Below are positions 7,938 to 16,136 of a stretch of 64,000 nt of DNA, piece after piece. The translations under genes and the position numbers were made by a program. Each line of letters opens with the position of its first letter. Position 1 is the first letter of the stretch. The notes below the pieces were generated by a model that was not told the origin of the DNA, searched no databases, and was given only the letters and a program-made list of their open reading frames with translations. The stretch is from Kribbella kalugense (GTDB lineage: Bacteria; Actinomycetota; Actinomycetes; Propionibacteriales; Kribbellaceae): the NCBI RefSeq assembly GCF_004365875.1, contig NZ_SODF01000001.1, positions 2,728,001-2,792,000 on the forward strand, in the 5' to 3' direction.

Positions 7938-8791
7938 GTGTTGCAGGCGGCGGGACTGGCCGCGTCGAAGCCGGCCGTCGTCCAGTACCCGTGGTTCTCG
8001 CCCTTCCCGTGATCGTGCTCGTCGTCGATCGTGTTCCGGATGACCAGGCCCCAGACGTCGAGCCACTCCGAGGTGACCGGGAAGTAGTTGCGGTCGGCAC
8101 CTATGTAGACCCCGCTGTAGCACGACGCCTGCAACTCCATCCGCCGCGTGTCCTCCAGGTGTGCGTCGACGCCGTTCAAGCTCACCTCGCGGTCGTACAG
8201 CGCATCGAAGACGCCGGTGAGGGCCTGGATGTGATGTCCGTACTCGTGCCCGATCTCCAGCGCCATCCATGCCAGCGCCTCGTCGGGATCCTTCCGGTAC
8301 AGCGCGAGATGGGTCGCGGCATCCATGTAGATCGTGCCGCCGCAGTAGTAGTCCCGTCCGTCGTCGACGGTGCACGGTGAGGACGGTGACTGGCCTAGTA
8401 CGACGACGAGCTTCGGCGGCCTGAAGGTGAAGCCTGCCTTGCGGATCGCCGGTTCCCAAGCCTTGTTCAGGCAGGCGAGGTACTGCGTGAAGTAGGCGCG
8501 CGCATTCGCCAGGGACGTAGGCTCGTACGACGGCTCGGCGCACCTGGAGGCCTGCAGCTTCCCGACTCGGTAGATCGGGTTGTGGGTCACCGCCGCGGGC
8601 AGCGGTGGCTCCGACACCGGCGCGGTCGAGTCACTGCCCGGAGATGTCGATGTCGTCGGCAAGCCGGCGCGCGCCCGGGCGACCTCCGAGGCGGCGGCCT
8701 TGTCCGCGTCCGAGACGGTGTTCTTCGACGTACAGCCGGTGAGGAGTACGCCCGCGGCGATGCAGGTGGCGATCAGGCCCCGTTGGTTCAC
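7907..8791 (-). CDS. Secreted lipoprotein zinc metallopeptidase (YpfJ-like neutral metallopeptidase)
   Basis: The 294-residue protein begins with a lipoprotein signal peptide ending in LLTGC (lipidated Cys20). A Ser/Thr/Pro linker follows, then a neutral zinc metallopeptidase domain with H182-E-Y-G-H186 as the HExxH motif and a downstream glutamate in RRMELQASCYSG as the likely third ligand. Four or more additional Cys residues suggest extracytoplasmic disulfides. The role is proteolysis at the outer membrane face; the substrate is unknown. The GTG start at 8791 overlaps the stop of the upstream small subunit gene by 4 nt, so it is the third gene of an operon with the aconitase X pair. Confidence 0.85.
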   Translation of the reverse strand: MNQRGLIATCIAAGVLLTGCTSKNTVSDADKAAASEVARARAGLPTTSTSPGSDSTAPVSEPPLPAAVTHNPIYRVGKLQASRCAEPSYEPTSLANARAYFTQYLACLNKAWEPAIRKAGFTFRPPKLVVVLGQSPSSPCTVDDGRDYYCGGTIYMDAATHLALYRKDPDEALAWMALEIGHEYGHHIQALTGVFDALYDREVSLNGVDAHLEDTRRMELQASCYSGVYIGADRNYFPVTSEWLDVWGLVIRNTIDDEHDHGKGENHGYWTTAGFDAASPAACNTYTVASSLVG

Positions 8792-9201
8792 GGAGTGAAT
8801 CTAGACCAGGTGATGACTGCTTGGGTCGAGATAGCAGCAACCTGCAACCAGCCGTCGAGCGGTAGGTCGTCGTACGGCGCTACGACGACTGGGAGGTGGA
8901 GGTTGTAGAGCTCGGCGGCTACGAGGGCACCGAGGGGGATGATTGGGTCGGGGCGGCTCAGGATGATGGCGGCGGGGGCGGTGCGGGCGCGGATCTGTTC
9001 GGCCAGGACGCTGGAGGTGGAGCTGGAGCCTCGGCCGGATTCCATCAGCAGGATGCGGTTGGTGAGGATGGCGCCGCATTGCGGGTGATGGGCGTCGACG
9101 ATGCGGCCGTGTTCGTCGACGCCGCCCCAGAACGACAGGGGCGCGGTGAGGCGGATGGGTTCGCCTGTCGCCGTGCCGGGGTGGAGGGTGCGGCCGATCA
9201 T
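8788..9201 (-). CDS. Aconitase X small (swivel, DUF126) subunit
   Basis: The 137-residue protein starts with MIGRTLHPGTATGEPI and contains LSFWGGVDEHGRIVD and SGRGSSSTSSV. These are diagnostic of the swivelling DUF126 domain that forms the small subunit of aconitase X. ATG 9201 overlaps the TGA of the large-subunit gene (ATGA), so the two proteins are translationally coupled and presumably form one enzyme. Characterised aconitase X enzymes dehydrate substrates such as mevalonate 5-phosphate in archaea or hydroxyproline-derived compounds in bacteria. Which reaction applies here cannot be told, because no neighbouring pathway genes are seen. Confidence 0.85.
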   Translation of the reverse strand: MIGRTLHPGTATGEPIRLTAPLSFWGGVDEHGRIVDAHHPQCGAILTNRILLMESGRGSSSTSSVLAEQIRARTAPAAIILSRPDPIIPLGALVAAELYNLHLPVVVAPYDDLPLDGWLQVAAISTQAVITWSRFTP

Positions 9202-10418
9202 GAGTCGAGAATCACCCGACCGGCGCGGGCCGAGGCGACGCATTCGGGGAGTGAGCCGAGGACCGCGGAGACGTTGAGGTTGCCGGGCGCGTAGTGCGCC
9301 CACTTGCCCGAGTTGGTCATCACGTGCTTCCAGTCCGGCGACAGGATCGCCGTGACATAGGTGCAGGTGTCAACGACCACGATCACCCCGGCCGCCTCTA
9401 ACGTTGTGAGTACTCCGGCCAACCGCTCACGAGTCGCCCGACCGGTCGACAAGTAGAACGGCACCTTCATCGGCGGCCCGTCCGCCACCAACTCGGCCAG
9501 CCGAACACACTCGGCGTACGACGCGTGCGGCGTACCGACGCTCACCGCATCGAGCTCGCCACCGGCGAATGTCGACAAGTCCCGCCTCACCCGCCGCAGC
9601 ACATCAACGTCGACCCGACGCACCGGCAGGTCGGCAAACTCGCGCGGCGCCTCCGGCGTGACACCGACGACGTGGAACAACGCGACTCCCCCGGCCGACG
9701 CGGCCGCCGCACCTAACGCCTTCAGCTCATCCTCGGTCACCTCTTCCGGAATCCCAACCAGCACAGGGATCTCGGCCCCGACCACAGCTCCGATGTGATG
9801 ACCGAGCAACGGATACGCGATCTCCGACCGCATGAAGTCACCCAACGGCCGGCAGTCGAACACCACCGTCCCCCGCCGCGCCCCCGTTGTCTGCAGACCG
9901 GAGTACGGCGCTCGCCCGGTGATCGCAGCGCAGACGTCCAGGAAGTCGCCGTACCGATCCGTGCGGGCGCCGAGGACCGAGTTCGCGAACACGATCGCGT
10001 TCGACTCCGCCCACGCGATGTGCTCGCCGAACCCCGGCCGGTTCGGGAGCTGGTACGGCGCGCAGGTGAACGTCGGCGTACATCCGAGCTCGACGTACGC
10101 CGCCATCAGCTCGCGACCGGCCGTGGCGAGTTCGGGGTCCCGGACCAGCGTCGGATGGATGAGGTCCATCGAGCCCACGTTCAACGTCGTCGGCACGCGC
10201 ACCTTCGCGCCCAGCTCGACCAATCGGTGCGCGAAATCCAGGCTCACCTGGCCGTGGTACAGACACGAGTCGACATGCGCGGAGGTGATCTCGACCAGCC
10301 GCGGCGCGTCCGAGATCCGGGCCTGACCGACGATCACCCGCATCGCGAGCGCCACGCCGTCCCCGTCCCGACCGCCGAGCATCGCCTCTTCCTCGGCGGT
10401 CAGATGAGGACTCTGCAT
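9198..10418 (-). CDS. Aconitase X catalytic large subunit (DUF521)
   Basis: The 406-residue protein is typical in length for the aconitase X catalytic subunit. It begins MQSPHLTAEEEAMLGGRDG and carries family hallmarks: the ARISDAPRLVEITSAHVD segment, the TLNVGSMD turn, GCTPTFTCAPYQ and WAESNAIVFANSVLGART in the middle, and cysteines later (VVDTCTYV) that can contribute to an iron-sulfur cluster. Family members are hydro-lyases with the small subunit encoded next door. The two genes overlap by 4 nt. There are only three bases to the S41-type gene upstream on the same strand, so that gene may lead the operon. Confidence 0.85.
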   Translation of the reverse strand: MQSPHLTAEEEAMLGGRDGDGVALAMRVIVGQARISDAPRLVEITSAHVDSCLYHGQVSLDFAHRLVELGAKVRVPTTLNVGSMDLIHPTLVRDPELATAGRELMAAYVELGCTPTFTCAPYQLPNRPGFGEHIAWAESNAIVFANSVLGARTDRYGDFLDVCAAITGRAPYSGLQTTGARRGTVVFDCRPLGDFMRSEIAYPLLGHHIGAVVGAEIPVLVGIPEEVTEDELKALGAAAASAGGVALFHVVGVTPEAPREFADLPVRRVDVDVLRRVRRDLSTFAGGELDAVSVGTPHASYAECVRLAELVADGPPMKVPFYLSTGRATRERLAGVLTTLEAAGVIVVVDTCTYVTAILSPDWKHVMTNSGKWAHYAPGNLNVSAVLGSLPECVASARAGRVILDS

Positions 10419-10421
10419 GCC

Positions 10422-12407
10422 CTAGACGGTAGTCCTCCTCGAAGCGACCAGCGCACCCGACTCGTAGCCGTCGGCCCGGAGGAGTTGGCCGGGTGCGACG
10501 TCAAGGATGTCGATGCTGAGCGGTCCGGTCAGGTCCTCGGAGCTGATCGGGCGGTCGTTGACGTAGAGGTCGACCCGATCGATGCCCTGAGCATCGATCG
10601 CGACGGTGAGCGTCGTACCGCTGAGCGACGTCTTCAGGTCGAGCCGCCGGATCGGCATTGCCGCCAGCAACGAACCGGCCCGGTTCAGCAGGTCGACGTT
10701 GCCCTCGAGCAGATCGGCCCTGGTCATCCGGTGCGTCTCGTGCGGCTTGACGCCGAGGTCCTCGACCGGAGTGCCGGCCAGCTTGCCGACCCGGAGGGTA
10801 CGCCGGATCGCGACCCGCAGGTTCGCGCCGTTCGGCAGGGCGACGTACGGCGAGGTTTCGTCGGGTGGAGGTGGTTCGTTCAGGAGTGACGCGAGCAGGC
10901 CGTGGGTCCAGACGTTCGCGCCGCCCGCGCCGGTGTTGTCGTCGACGCCGAGGATCGTGCCGATCTCATGATCGGCGAATCCGGCCGTGAAGATGTCGGT
11001 GGCCGAATAGACCCGGGCGTCGGTGATCAGCACCACCGGGCCGTGGTACGTCTGGCCGACGTCGTTCGCGCCGTCCTCCGGGGTGATCGGCTTCGCCGCC
11101 GAGTACTGCGCACCGGTCTCGATCGCGAGGTCGAGCGAATCGAGCCAGGGCCCGAGGTCGATCCCGGCCGGATTGTCCTTGTGCCGCCGGCAGAGCTTGA
11201 GGTTGAGCGGCGTACTGATGAACTGCACCGGCTCCGGCGCGATCCGCCTCGGCGTCATCGTCTGCAGGGTGAACTCGCTCGCGTAGATGTGCCCGCCGCC
11301 GTTGTCCCGCACGTCCACGATCAGGCCGGTCTGCGGCAGCGCCGCGGCCAGCCGGACGAACTCGTCCCGGAACGCGACCGGGTCCTGCACGCTGAACGTG
11401 AAGATCCGCAAGTGGCCGAAGTTCCCGGACGGTGTGACGACCTCGCGAGCCCGGAAGACGCCAGGCATCGTCGTCGGCAGGTCCGCACCGGTGACCGCGG
11501 CCGGCGCGGCCAGTTCGGCCGAGCTCTGACCGCGTTCCAGGTCGACGACATCGCGTACGTACAACGCCTTCTTCGCCCGGGACTTCTCGTCGGAGTCGAG
11601 ATCGAGACCCATCGACGCCGACGCCTCGCTGACCGCATCCAGGTCCGTCATCGGCGGGAGGTTGGCGGTGACCTTCCACTGCTCGCGGAGTTCCTGGTTC
11701 GAGCCGTCCAGGCCGACGTACGTCAGCGTCACCCAGTCCTCGTCCGGCGGGGCCTGGATCACCAGCGGCCGGAGGGTCAGCGATTCGAGGCCGCGGGCGA
11801 GGTTGGCGGCATCGTTGCTGCCGGCGAAGATCGCGCCGTTGAGGGCGACCGCGCGGGCGATCGGCGTACCGTTCCAGTGCGTCACCTCGGCGCCCTTGCC
11901 GAACTGGGGCGCGGTGAAGCCGGTGACGGTTTGCGTGATCAGGTAGTGCTCGGTGCCATCAGGGTCGTAGCACTTCTCGATCATGAACGGTAGGTACGCG
12001 ATCTTGCCGGCGAACGGCACCGGCAGTAGGTAGTTGGTGTGCAGGTCGCGGACCGAGTGGAAGATGCTGGACATCTCGCGGTGGAACATCCACTCCGCTT
12101 GCATCGTCTCGCTGGTCTGGCGTTCCATCCGGGCTCGCATCACCCGCAGGCGCTGCAACGGGTTGACCGCGTGCATCGCGACCTTGAGCGGCAGGTGCAC
12201 GTAGTTCTGGTCCAGTAGCAGAAGCGCTTGATCCACCAGGAGTTTCCGCTGGTCGAGCGTCAGTGTGCCTGCGCTGTCGAGGAAGTCCGACAGCGGGACG
12301 GCCGATGCCTCCTTGACGACTGCGGACGCCCTCCGTCTCGCGGCGGTCTTCTTCGCGGCAGCTGCTGTTTTCTTCCCCGTGCGTGTCATCGTGCGTGGTT
12401 GAGACAT
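10422..12407 (-). CDS. S41 (C-terminal processing) peptidase-like protein with a basic N-terminal tail
   Basis: The 661-residue protein has an N-terminal Lys/Ala/Arg-rich tail (KKTAAAAKKTAARRR), a helical region, and an S41 protease fold. Signature parts are LIVDVRDNGGGH at about residue 370 and ARVYSATDIFTAGF at about 470, where the Ser supplies the nucleophile. A beta-rich C-terminal domain follows. There is no signal peptide, unlike most CtpA proteins. The histone H1-like tail could bind nucleic acid or acidic polymers, which is inference. ATG 12407 is supported by GGGGGAAG just upstream. It lies 3 nt from the aconitase X gene and is probably co-transcribed with it. Confidence 0.7.
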   Translation of the reverse strand: MSQPRTMTRTGKKTAAAAKKTAARRRASAVVKEASAVPLSDFLDSAGTLTLDQRKLLVDQALLLLDQNYVHLPLKVAMHAVNPLQRLRVMRARMERQTSETMQAEWMFHREMSSIFHSVRDLHTNYLLPVPFAGKIAYLPFMIEKCYDPDGTEHYLITQTVTGFTAPQFGKGAEVTHWNGTPIARAVALNGAIFAGSNDAANLARGLESLTLRPLVIQAPPDEDWVTLTYVGLDGSNQELREQWKVTANLPPMTDLDAVSEASASMGLDLDSDEKSRAKKALYVRDVVDLERGQSSAELAAPAAVTGADLPTTMPGVFRAREVVTPSGNFGHLRIFTFSVQDPVAFRDEFVRLAAALPQTGLIVDVRDNGGGHIYASEFTLQTMTPRRIAPEPVQFISTPLNLKLCRRHKDNPAGIDLGPWLDSLDLAIETGAQYSAAKPITPEDGANDVGQTYHGPVVLITDARVYSATDIFTAGFADHEIGTILGVDDNTGAGGANVWTHGLLASLLNEPPPPDETSPYVALPNGANLRVAIRRTLRVGKLAGTPVEDLGVKPHETHRMTRADLLEGNVDLLNRAGSLLAAMPIRRLDLKTSLSGTTLTVAIDAQGIDRVDLYVNDRPISSEDLTGPLSIDILDVAPGQLLRADGYESGALVASRRTTV

Positions 12408-12518
12408 CTCTTCCCCCAAAGCAAAAACGGCCCCTCCCCCGCGATCTCTCCACCGTCGTCCGCGCACCAGGCGATGTCAACGGCGGGCGGTTGACCATCG
12501 GCCTGTAAGGATGGGCGG

Positions 12519-13223
12519 GTGAGTGAGTTCTGGGACAGCATCACGTCGGTCCAGCCCGAGCCGTCGTTGCGATTGGTGATCGGTACCGGTGTCGTCGCGT
12601 TGCTACTGATCGCGTGGCGACCTATCTGGCTGTACACGCGGCAGGTGGTGACGATCGCCCACGAAGGTGCGCACGGTTTGATCGCCGCACTGGTCGGACG
12701 GAAGCTGTCCGGGATCCGCCTGCACTCGGACACGTCAGGCGTCACCTTGTCCCGCGGCAAGCCGACCGGCTTCGGCATGATCGCAGTACTACTGGCCGGC
12801 TACCCCGGTCCTGCACTCTTCGGCCTGGCCGCAGCGTTCGTGCTGAGCCGTGGGTACGCCGTTGCGCTGCTGTGGGGACTGTTGGTCGCGCTGGTGATTC
12901 TGCTGCTGCAGATCCGCAATCTGTTCGGACTGTGGTCTGTGCTCGTGTTCGGCGCTCTGGTGTTCGGCGTTTCGTGGTGGGGGTCGGCGGAGGTGCAGAC
13001 CACGTTCGCCCATCTGCTCACCTGGTTCCTGCTGCTGGCTGCGCCACGGGCCGTGCTGGAGCTGCAGCGGTCCCGCCGTGGCGGCCAGGGCCGTAGCTCC
13101 GACGCCGACCAGCTACGCCGCTTGACTGGTGTGCCGGCGTTGTTGTGGGTAGGAATCTTCGGACTGGTGACCCTTGCCTGCTTGGCAGTTGGCGTGATGT
13201 GGGCCGGCGTACTACCGAGCTAG
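12519..13223 (+). CDS. M50-family membrane metallopeptidase
   Basis: The 234-residue protein has about six hydrophobic segments and the motif H48-E-G-A-H52 within the second one, characteristic of M50 (site-2 protease-like) intramembrane metallopeptidases. AGYPGPALFGL in helix 4 is the usual companion motif. It lacks PDZ or CBS domains, so it belongs to the short M50B-like group of unknown substrate. The GTG start has AAGG 9 nt upstream. The stop shares CTAG with the convergent DUF5995 gene. Confidence 0.85.
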   Translation: MSEFWDSITSVQPEPSLRLVIGTGVVALLLIAWRPIWLYTRQVVTIAHEGAHGLIAALVGRKLSGIRLHSDTSGVTLSRGKPTGFGMIAVLLAGYPGPALFGLAAAFVLSRGYAVALLWGLLVALVILLLQIRNLFGLWSVLVFGALVFGVSWWGSAEVQTTFAHLLTWFLLLAAPRAVLELQRSRRGGQGRSSDADQLRRLTGVPALLWVGIFGLVTLACLAVGVMWAGVLPS

Positions 13224-13945
13224 ACCGGTGGCAGTGTGACGCCGAAGCCTGTCACCGCAAGCCGTAGCAGCACCTGTCCCGGCCGCAGTAGGTCAGCCAC
13301 CTTGGCCGCGCTCAGCACCTCCAGTTCGCCGAGTCGCTTCTCGTAGCTGCCGGCAACACGCGCCCTCTGCAGCTCGACGGTGTTGTGCCAGACCTTCTGG
13401 CGGGATTCACGCAGGAAGCGCTGCGACGCGATCCGGTTGAGCGGCGTGAGCACGTGGTCCAGCAAACTGCGCGGTCCGGTCGCGGCCAGTTCACCGTCCT
13501 CCGCTGCGACGCGTTCCGACAGCACACCGTCGATCCGCTCGTGATCGCGTCGCCGCCGATCCATCAGCGCCGGCTCCAGGAAGTCGTCGTCACTGATGAC
13601 TGCCAGCAAGGCCTGCGGCAGGTCGTAGTTCACATGCGCGTTGATCCCCAGCAGCACGTGACCCAACGCCGGCAGCTGGTCGGGTGCGTCGAACGCCAAC
13701 CGCCACGGCCGTGCGACCAACACTCCGTCATGAGCCTGGAGATAAAGCTCCGCGAACTTGACGTCCCAGACCTCGACCCAGTCCGGGTCCTCGAAGCGAG
13801 CCTGATCGATCGCTTGACCTACCGCCTGCGTGGTCCGGCGATACGTCTCGAGGAAGAACCGGCGATGGGCGAACTCCTCCGGCAGCTCGTCGAGCCGCTG
13901 CTGCATCCGCGCCACGACCTCGGCGATCGGATTACCATCGTTCAT
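13220..13945 (-). CDS. DUF5995 family protein
   Basis: The 241-residue soluble, mostly helical protein begins MNDGNPIAEVVARMQQRLDELP. It has the family's conserved heart, LGHVLLGINAHVNYDLPQAL, where the invariant N-A-H-x-N-Y-D-L suggests a metal or polar active site. The function is unknown. It is divergent from the 13970 gene with 24 bp between the starts and convergent with the M50 gene by a 4-nt stop overlap. Confidence 0.75.
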   Translation of the reverse strand: MNDGNPIAEVVARMQQRLDELPEEFAHRRFFLETYRRTTQAVGQAIDQARFEDPDWVEVWDVKFAELYLQAHDGVLVARPWRLAFDAPDQLPALGHVLLGINAHVNYDLPQALLAVISDDDFLEPALMDRRRRDHERIDGVLSERVAAEDGELAATGPRSLLDHVLTPLNRIASQRFLRESRQKVWHNTVELQRARVAGSYEKRLGELEVLSAAKVADLLRPGQVLLRLAVTGFGVTLPPV

Positions 13946-13969
13946 CGGATCTCCTCAGGGGGAGGGATC

Positions 13970-14557
13970 ATGCGTGCGACATCAGGTCCACTGTCCTTCG
14001 ACCCGGTGGTCGTCGGCAACCGTGAGACGGACGCCTGGGCCGCTTACTACCGGCATGAGTGGCGCGAGTTCCTCGTCGCCGCGGTCGGAATGGTCGCCGC
14101 CGGCTTCCGCATGCCACCGCACCGGACAGTCGCCGGAGCCTGGTACGTACTACGTGCCAACCAGGCGTGGGCGCCGTACCCGGACAATCAGCCCGACACG
14201 GCCCGCGCGTACATGCGGCGCTTCTACGAGCTCGTTGCGGTCTCGAGCGGGCTGCTCTTCGACCCGGCGCGCGCGGCCGCCTTCGAAGTCGAGTGGTGGC
14301 GAGTCCACCGAGCACACCAGCATTCGGACGAGGTCACGGAGGAGCAGCTCGAGACCGCCCTCGTCGACCTCTATTCCTACGTGTACGACGCCGATCGCGA
14401 CGCAGTCCGTCAGGCAGCGAGCAAGCGGGTCGAGGCGATGGACCTCTCGGACCGCTGGGTCCGGGCGGGGTGCCATCGCGACGACCCGCTGCTGGCGGAG
14501 GAGCGGCTTGCGCTGGTTGCGTCGTACGCCGCTCTGCGGATTGCTGTCGAGGACTAG
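13970..14557 (+). CDS. Conserved hypothetical protein, 195 aa
   Basis: I do not recognise a domain. The protein is soluble, rich in Arg, Trp and acidic residues and predicted mostly helical, with AWYVLRANQAWAPYPDN near the N-terminus and a long helix containing VEWWRVHRAHQ. ATG 13970 follows a strong GGGGGAGGG (13958-13966), which decides the start. A longer open frame upstream lies antisense to the DUF5995 gene and is rejected. The gene is divergent from DUF5995 by 24 bp, so they probably share control. Its stop shares CTAG with the convergent aldo/keto reductase gene. Confidence 0.65.
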   Translation: MRATSGPLSFDPVVVGNRETDAWAAYYRHEWREFLVAAVGMVAAGFRMPPHRTVAGAWYVLRANQAWAPYPDNQPDTARAYMRRFYELVAVSSGLLFDPARAAAFEVEWWRVHRAHQHSDEVTEEQLETALVDLYSYVYDADRDAVRQAASKRVEAMDLSDRWVRAGCHRDDPLLAEERLALVASYAALRIAVED

Positions 14558-15585
14558 TTACGTCCGCCTGTGATGGGCCGATCACGCTGTGCCACGCCGG
14601 GACCGCCGTACGGGTAGTCCGCCGCGCCCGGGTCGCTGGCCACGTCGAGCTTGACGGTCTCTTCCCCGGTGAGGTGCAGATCCGCGGCACCGAGGTTGTC
14701 GTCGAGCTGCTCGAGCGTGCGGGCGCCCAGGATCACCGATGTGATCGACGGACGGTCGACCAACCAGGCGAGCGCGACCTGAGCCATCGAGATCCCGCGG
14801 GCCTCGGCGATCTCCCGGAGCGCGTCGACCACGTCACGGACCCGCTGGTTGCGGCTGCGCCGGTACCAGGACTCGACGCCGCGGTCCGGGTTCTCACCGA
14901 GCCGGGTCGCGCCGGACGGCTCCTCGTCGAACGAGTACTTCCCGGTCAGCCAGCCGCCGCCGAGCGGGGACCACGGCAACAGGCCGAGCCCGTTCTCCAG
15001 TGCGGCCGGGACGATCTCCCACTCGATCTCGCGCACCAGCAGGTTGTACTGCGGCTGCAGTGTGACGAGCCGCGACCAGCCGCGATACGCGATCAGGTCG
15101 CAGGCCTTCTGCAGCTGCCACCCGGTGAAGTTCGACAGGCCGCCGTACGAGATCTTGCCCGCGCGCACTGCGTCCTCGAGGAAACTGAGCGTCTCCTCGA
15201 GCGGTGTGACCGGGTCCCACGCGTGCAGCTGGTACAGGTCGATGTGCTCGACGCCGAGCCGCTCCAGCGATGCGTCGAGGGCTCGCCGGAGATGGCGTCG
15301 CGAGGTGCCGACGTCGTTCGGCCCGTCACCGGTCGGGAACCGGCCCTTGGTGGCGAGTACGACGTTGTCGCGGGCGGAGCTCTTCGCCAGCCAGCGGCCG
15401 ACGATCTCCTCGGAGACACCGCCCGAGTACACGTCCGCGGTGTCGATGAAGTTGCCGCCGGCTTCGATGTACCGGTCCAGCTGCACGTGCGAGCCGGCCT
15501 CGTCGGTCTCGCTGCCGAACGTCATGGTGCCAAGCGTGTAGGTCGAGACGACTGCGCCGCTCGCCCCCAGGGTGCGAAATTCCAC
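14554..15585 (-). CDS. Aldo/keto reductase
   Basis: The 343-residue TIM-barrel NADPH-dependent carbonyl reductase has the complete catalytic tetrad: Asp48 and Tyr53 in FIDTADVYSGG, Lys80 in LATKGRF and His121 in LYQLHAWD. The C-terminal cofactor region (SVILGARTLEQLDDNL) is also present. It belongs to the general stress/xylose reductase-like group (AKR with the GVSEE loop). The physiological substrate is unknown. It is divergent from the DinB gene with a 50-bp gap. Confidence 0.9.
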   Translation of the reverse strand: MEFRTLGASGAVVSTYTLGTMTFGSETDEAGSHVQLDRYIEAGGNFIDTADVYSGGVSEEIVGRWLAKSSARDNVVLATKGRFPTGDGPNDVGTSRRHLRRALDASLERLGVEHIDLYQLHAWDPVTPLEETLSFLEDAVRAGKISYGGLSNFTGWQLQKACDLIAYRGWSRLVTLQPQYNLLVREIEWEIVPAALENGLGLLPWSPLGGGWLTGKYSFDEEPSGATRLGENPDRGVESWYRRSRNQRVRDVVDALREIAEARGISMAQVALAWLVDRPSITSVILGARTLEQLDDNLGAADLHLTGEETVKLDVASDPGAADYPYGGPGVAQRDRPITGGRN

Positions 15586-15635
15586 TGTTGCTCCCTCTCT
15601 CAGAACTGTCCGAGACGAAGACTACGGTGAGCGGT

Positions 15636-16136
15636 ATGAAGACAAGTGAGCTACTGCTGGACGCACACAGCCGGGTTCAGGAGGTCCTGCACGAGGTCGT
15701 GACGGGGCTCGACGACAAGACGCTCGCCGCGCGGCCGGGTGAGACGGCCAACTCGATCGCCTGGCTGGTCTGGCACCTGACCCGGGTCCAGGATGACCAC
15801 CTGGCGGACGCGGGTGGATATGAGCAGGTCTACACGGCCGACGGGTGGTACGAGCGGCTCGGGTTGCCGCTCGACGCGGCCGACACCGGGTATGCGCACA
15901 CGTCCGACCAGGTTGCTCTGGTCCAGCTGTCGGCCGACCAGCTGCTCGGGTACTACGACGCCGTGCACGCGCGGACCGCGGAGTTCCTCGGCACCGTGAC
16001 GGACGAAGGTCTGGACCGGATCGTGGACAAGCGGTGGAAGCCGCCGGTCACGCTCGGGGTGCGACTCGTGAGCGTGATCGACGACTGCGCCCAGCACTCG
16101 GGCCAGGCGGCGTACGTGAAGGGCCTGCTCAGCTGA
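15636..16136 (+). CDS. DinB-family protein (DUF664-like, putative thiol-dependent enzyme)
   Basis: The 166-residue four-helix DinB fold contains the metal triad histidines: WHLTRVQDDHL, and DDCAQHSGQAAYV near the end. DinB/YfiT proteins in actinobacteria include mycothiol-dependent S-transferases, so a detoxification role is plausible but unproven. Start MKTSELLLDAHSR at 15636 is preferred because the fold starts here; an upstream in-frame start at 15588 adds non-conserved residues. The 3' end overlaps the convergent lipoprotein gene by 8 nt. Confidence 0.8.
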   Translation: MKTSELLLDAHSRVQEVLHEVVTGLDDKTLAARPGETANSIAWLVWHLTRVQDDHLADAGGYEQVYTADGWYERLGLPLDAADTGYAHTSDQVALVQLSADQLLGYYDAVHARTAEFLGTVTDEGLDRIVDKRWKPPVTLGVRLVSVIDDCAQHSGQAAYVKGLLS

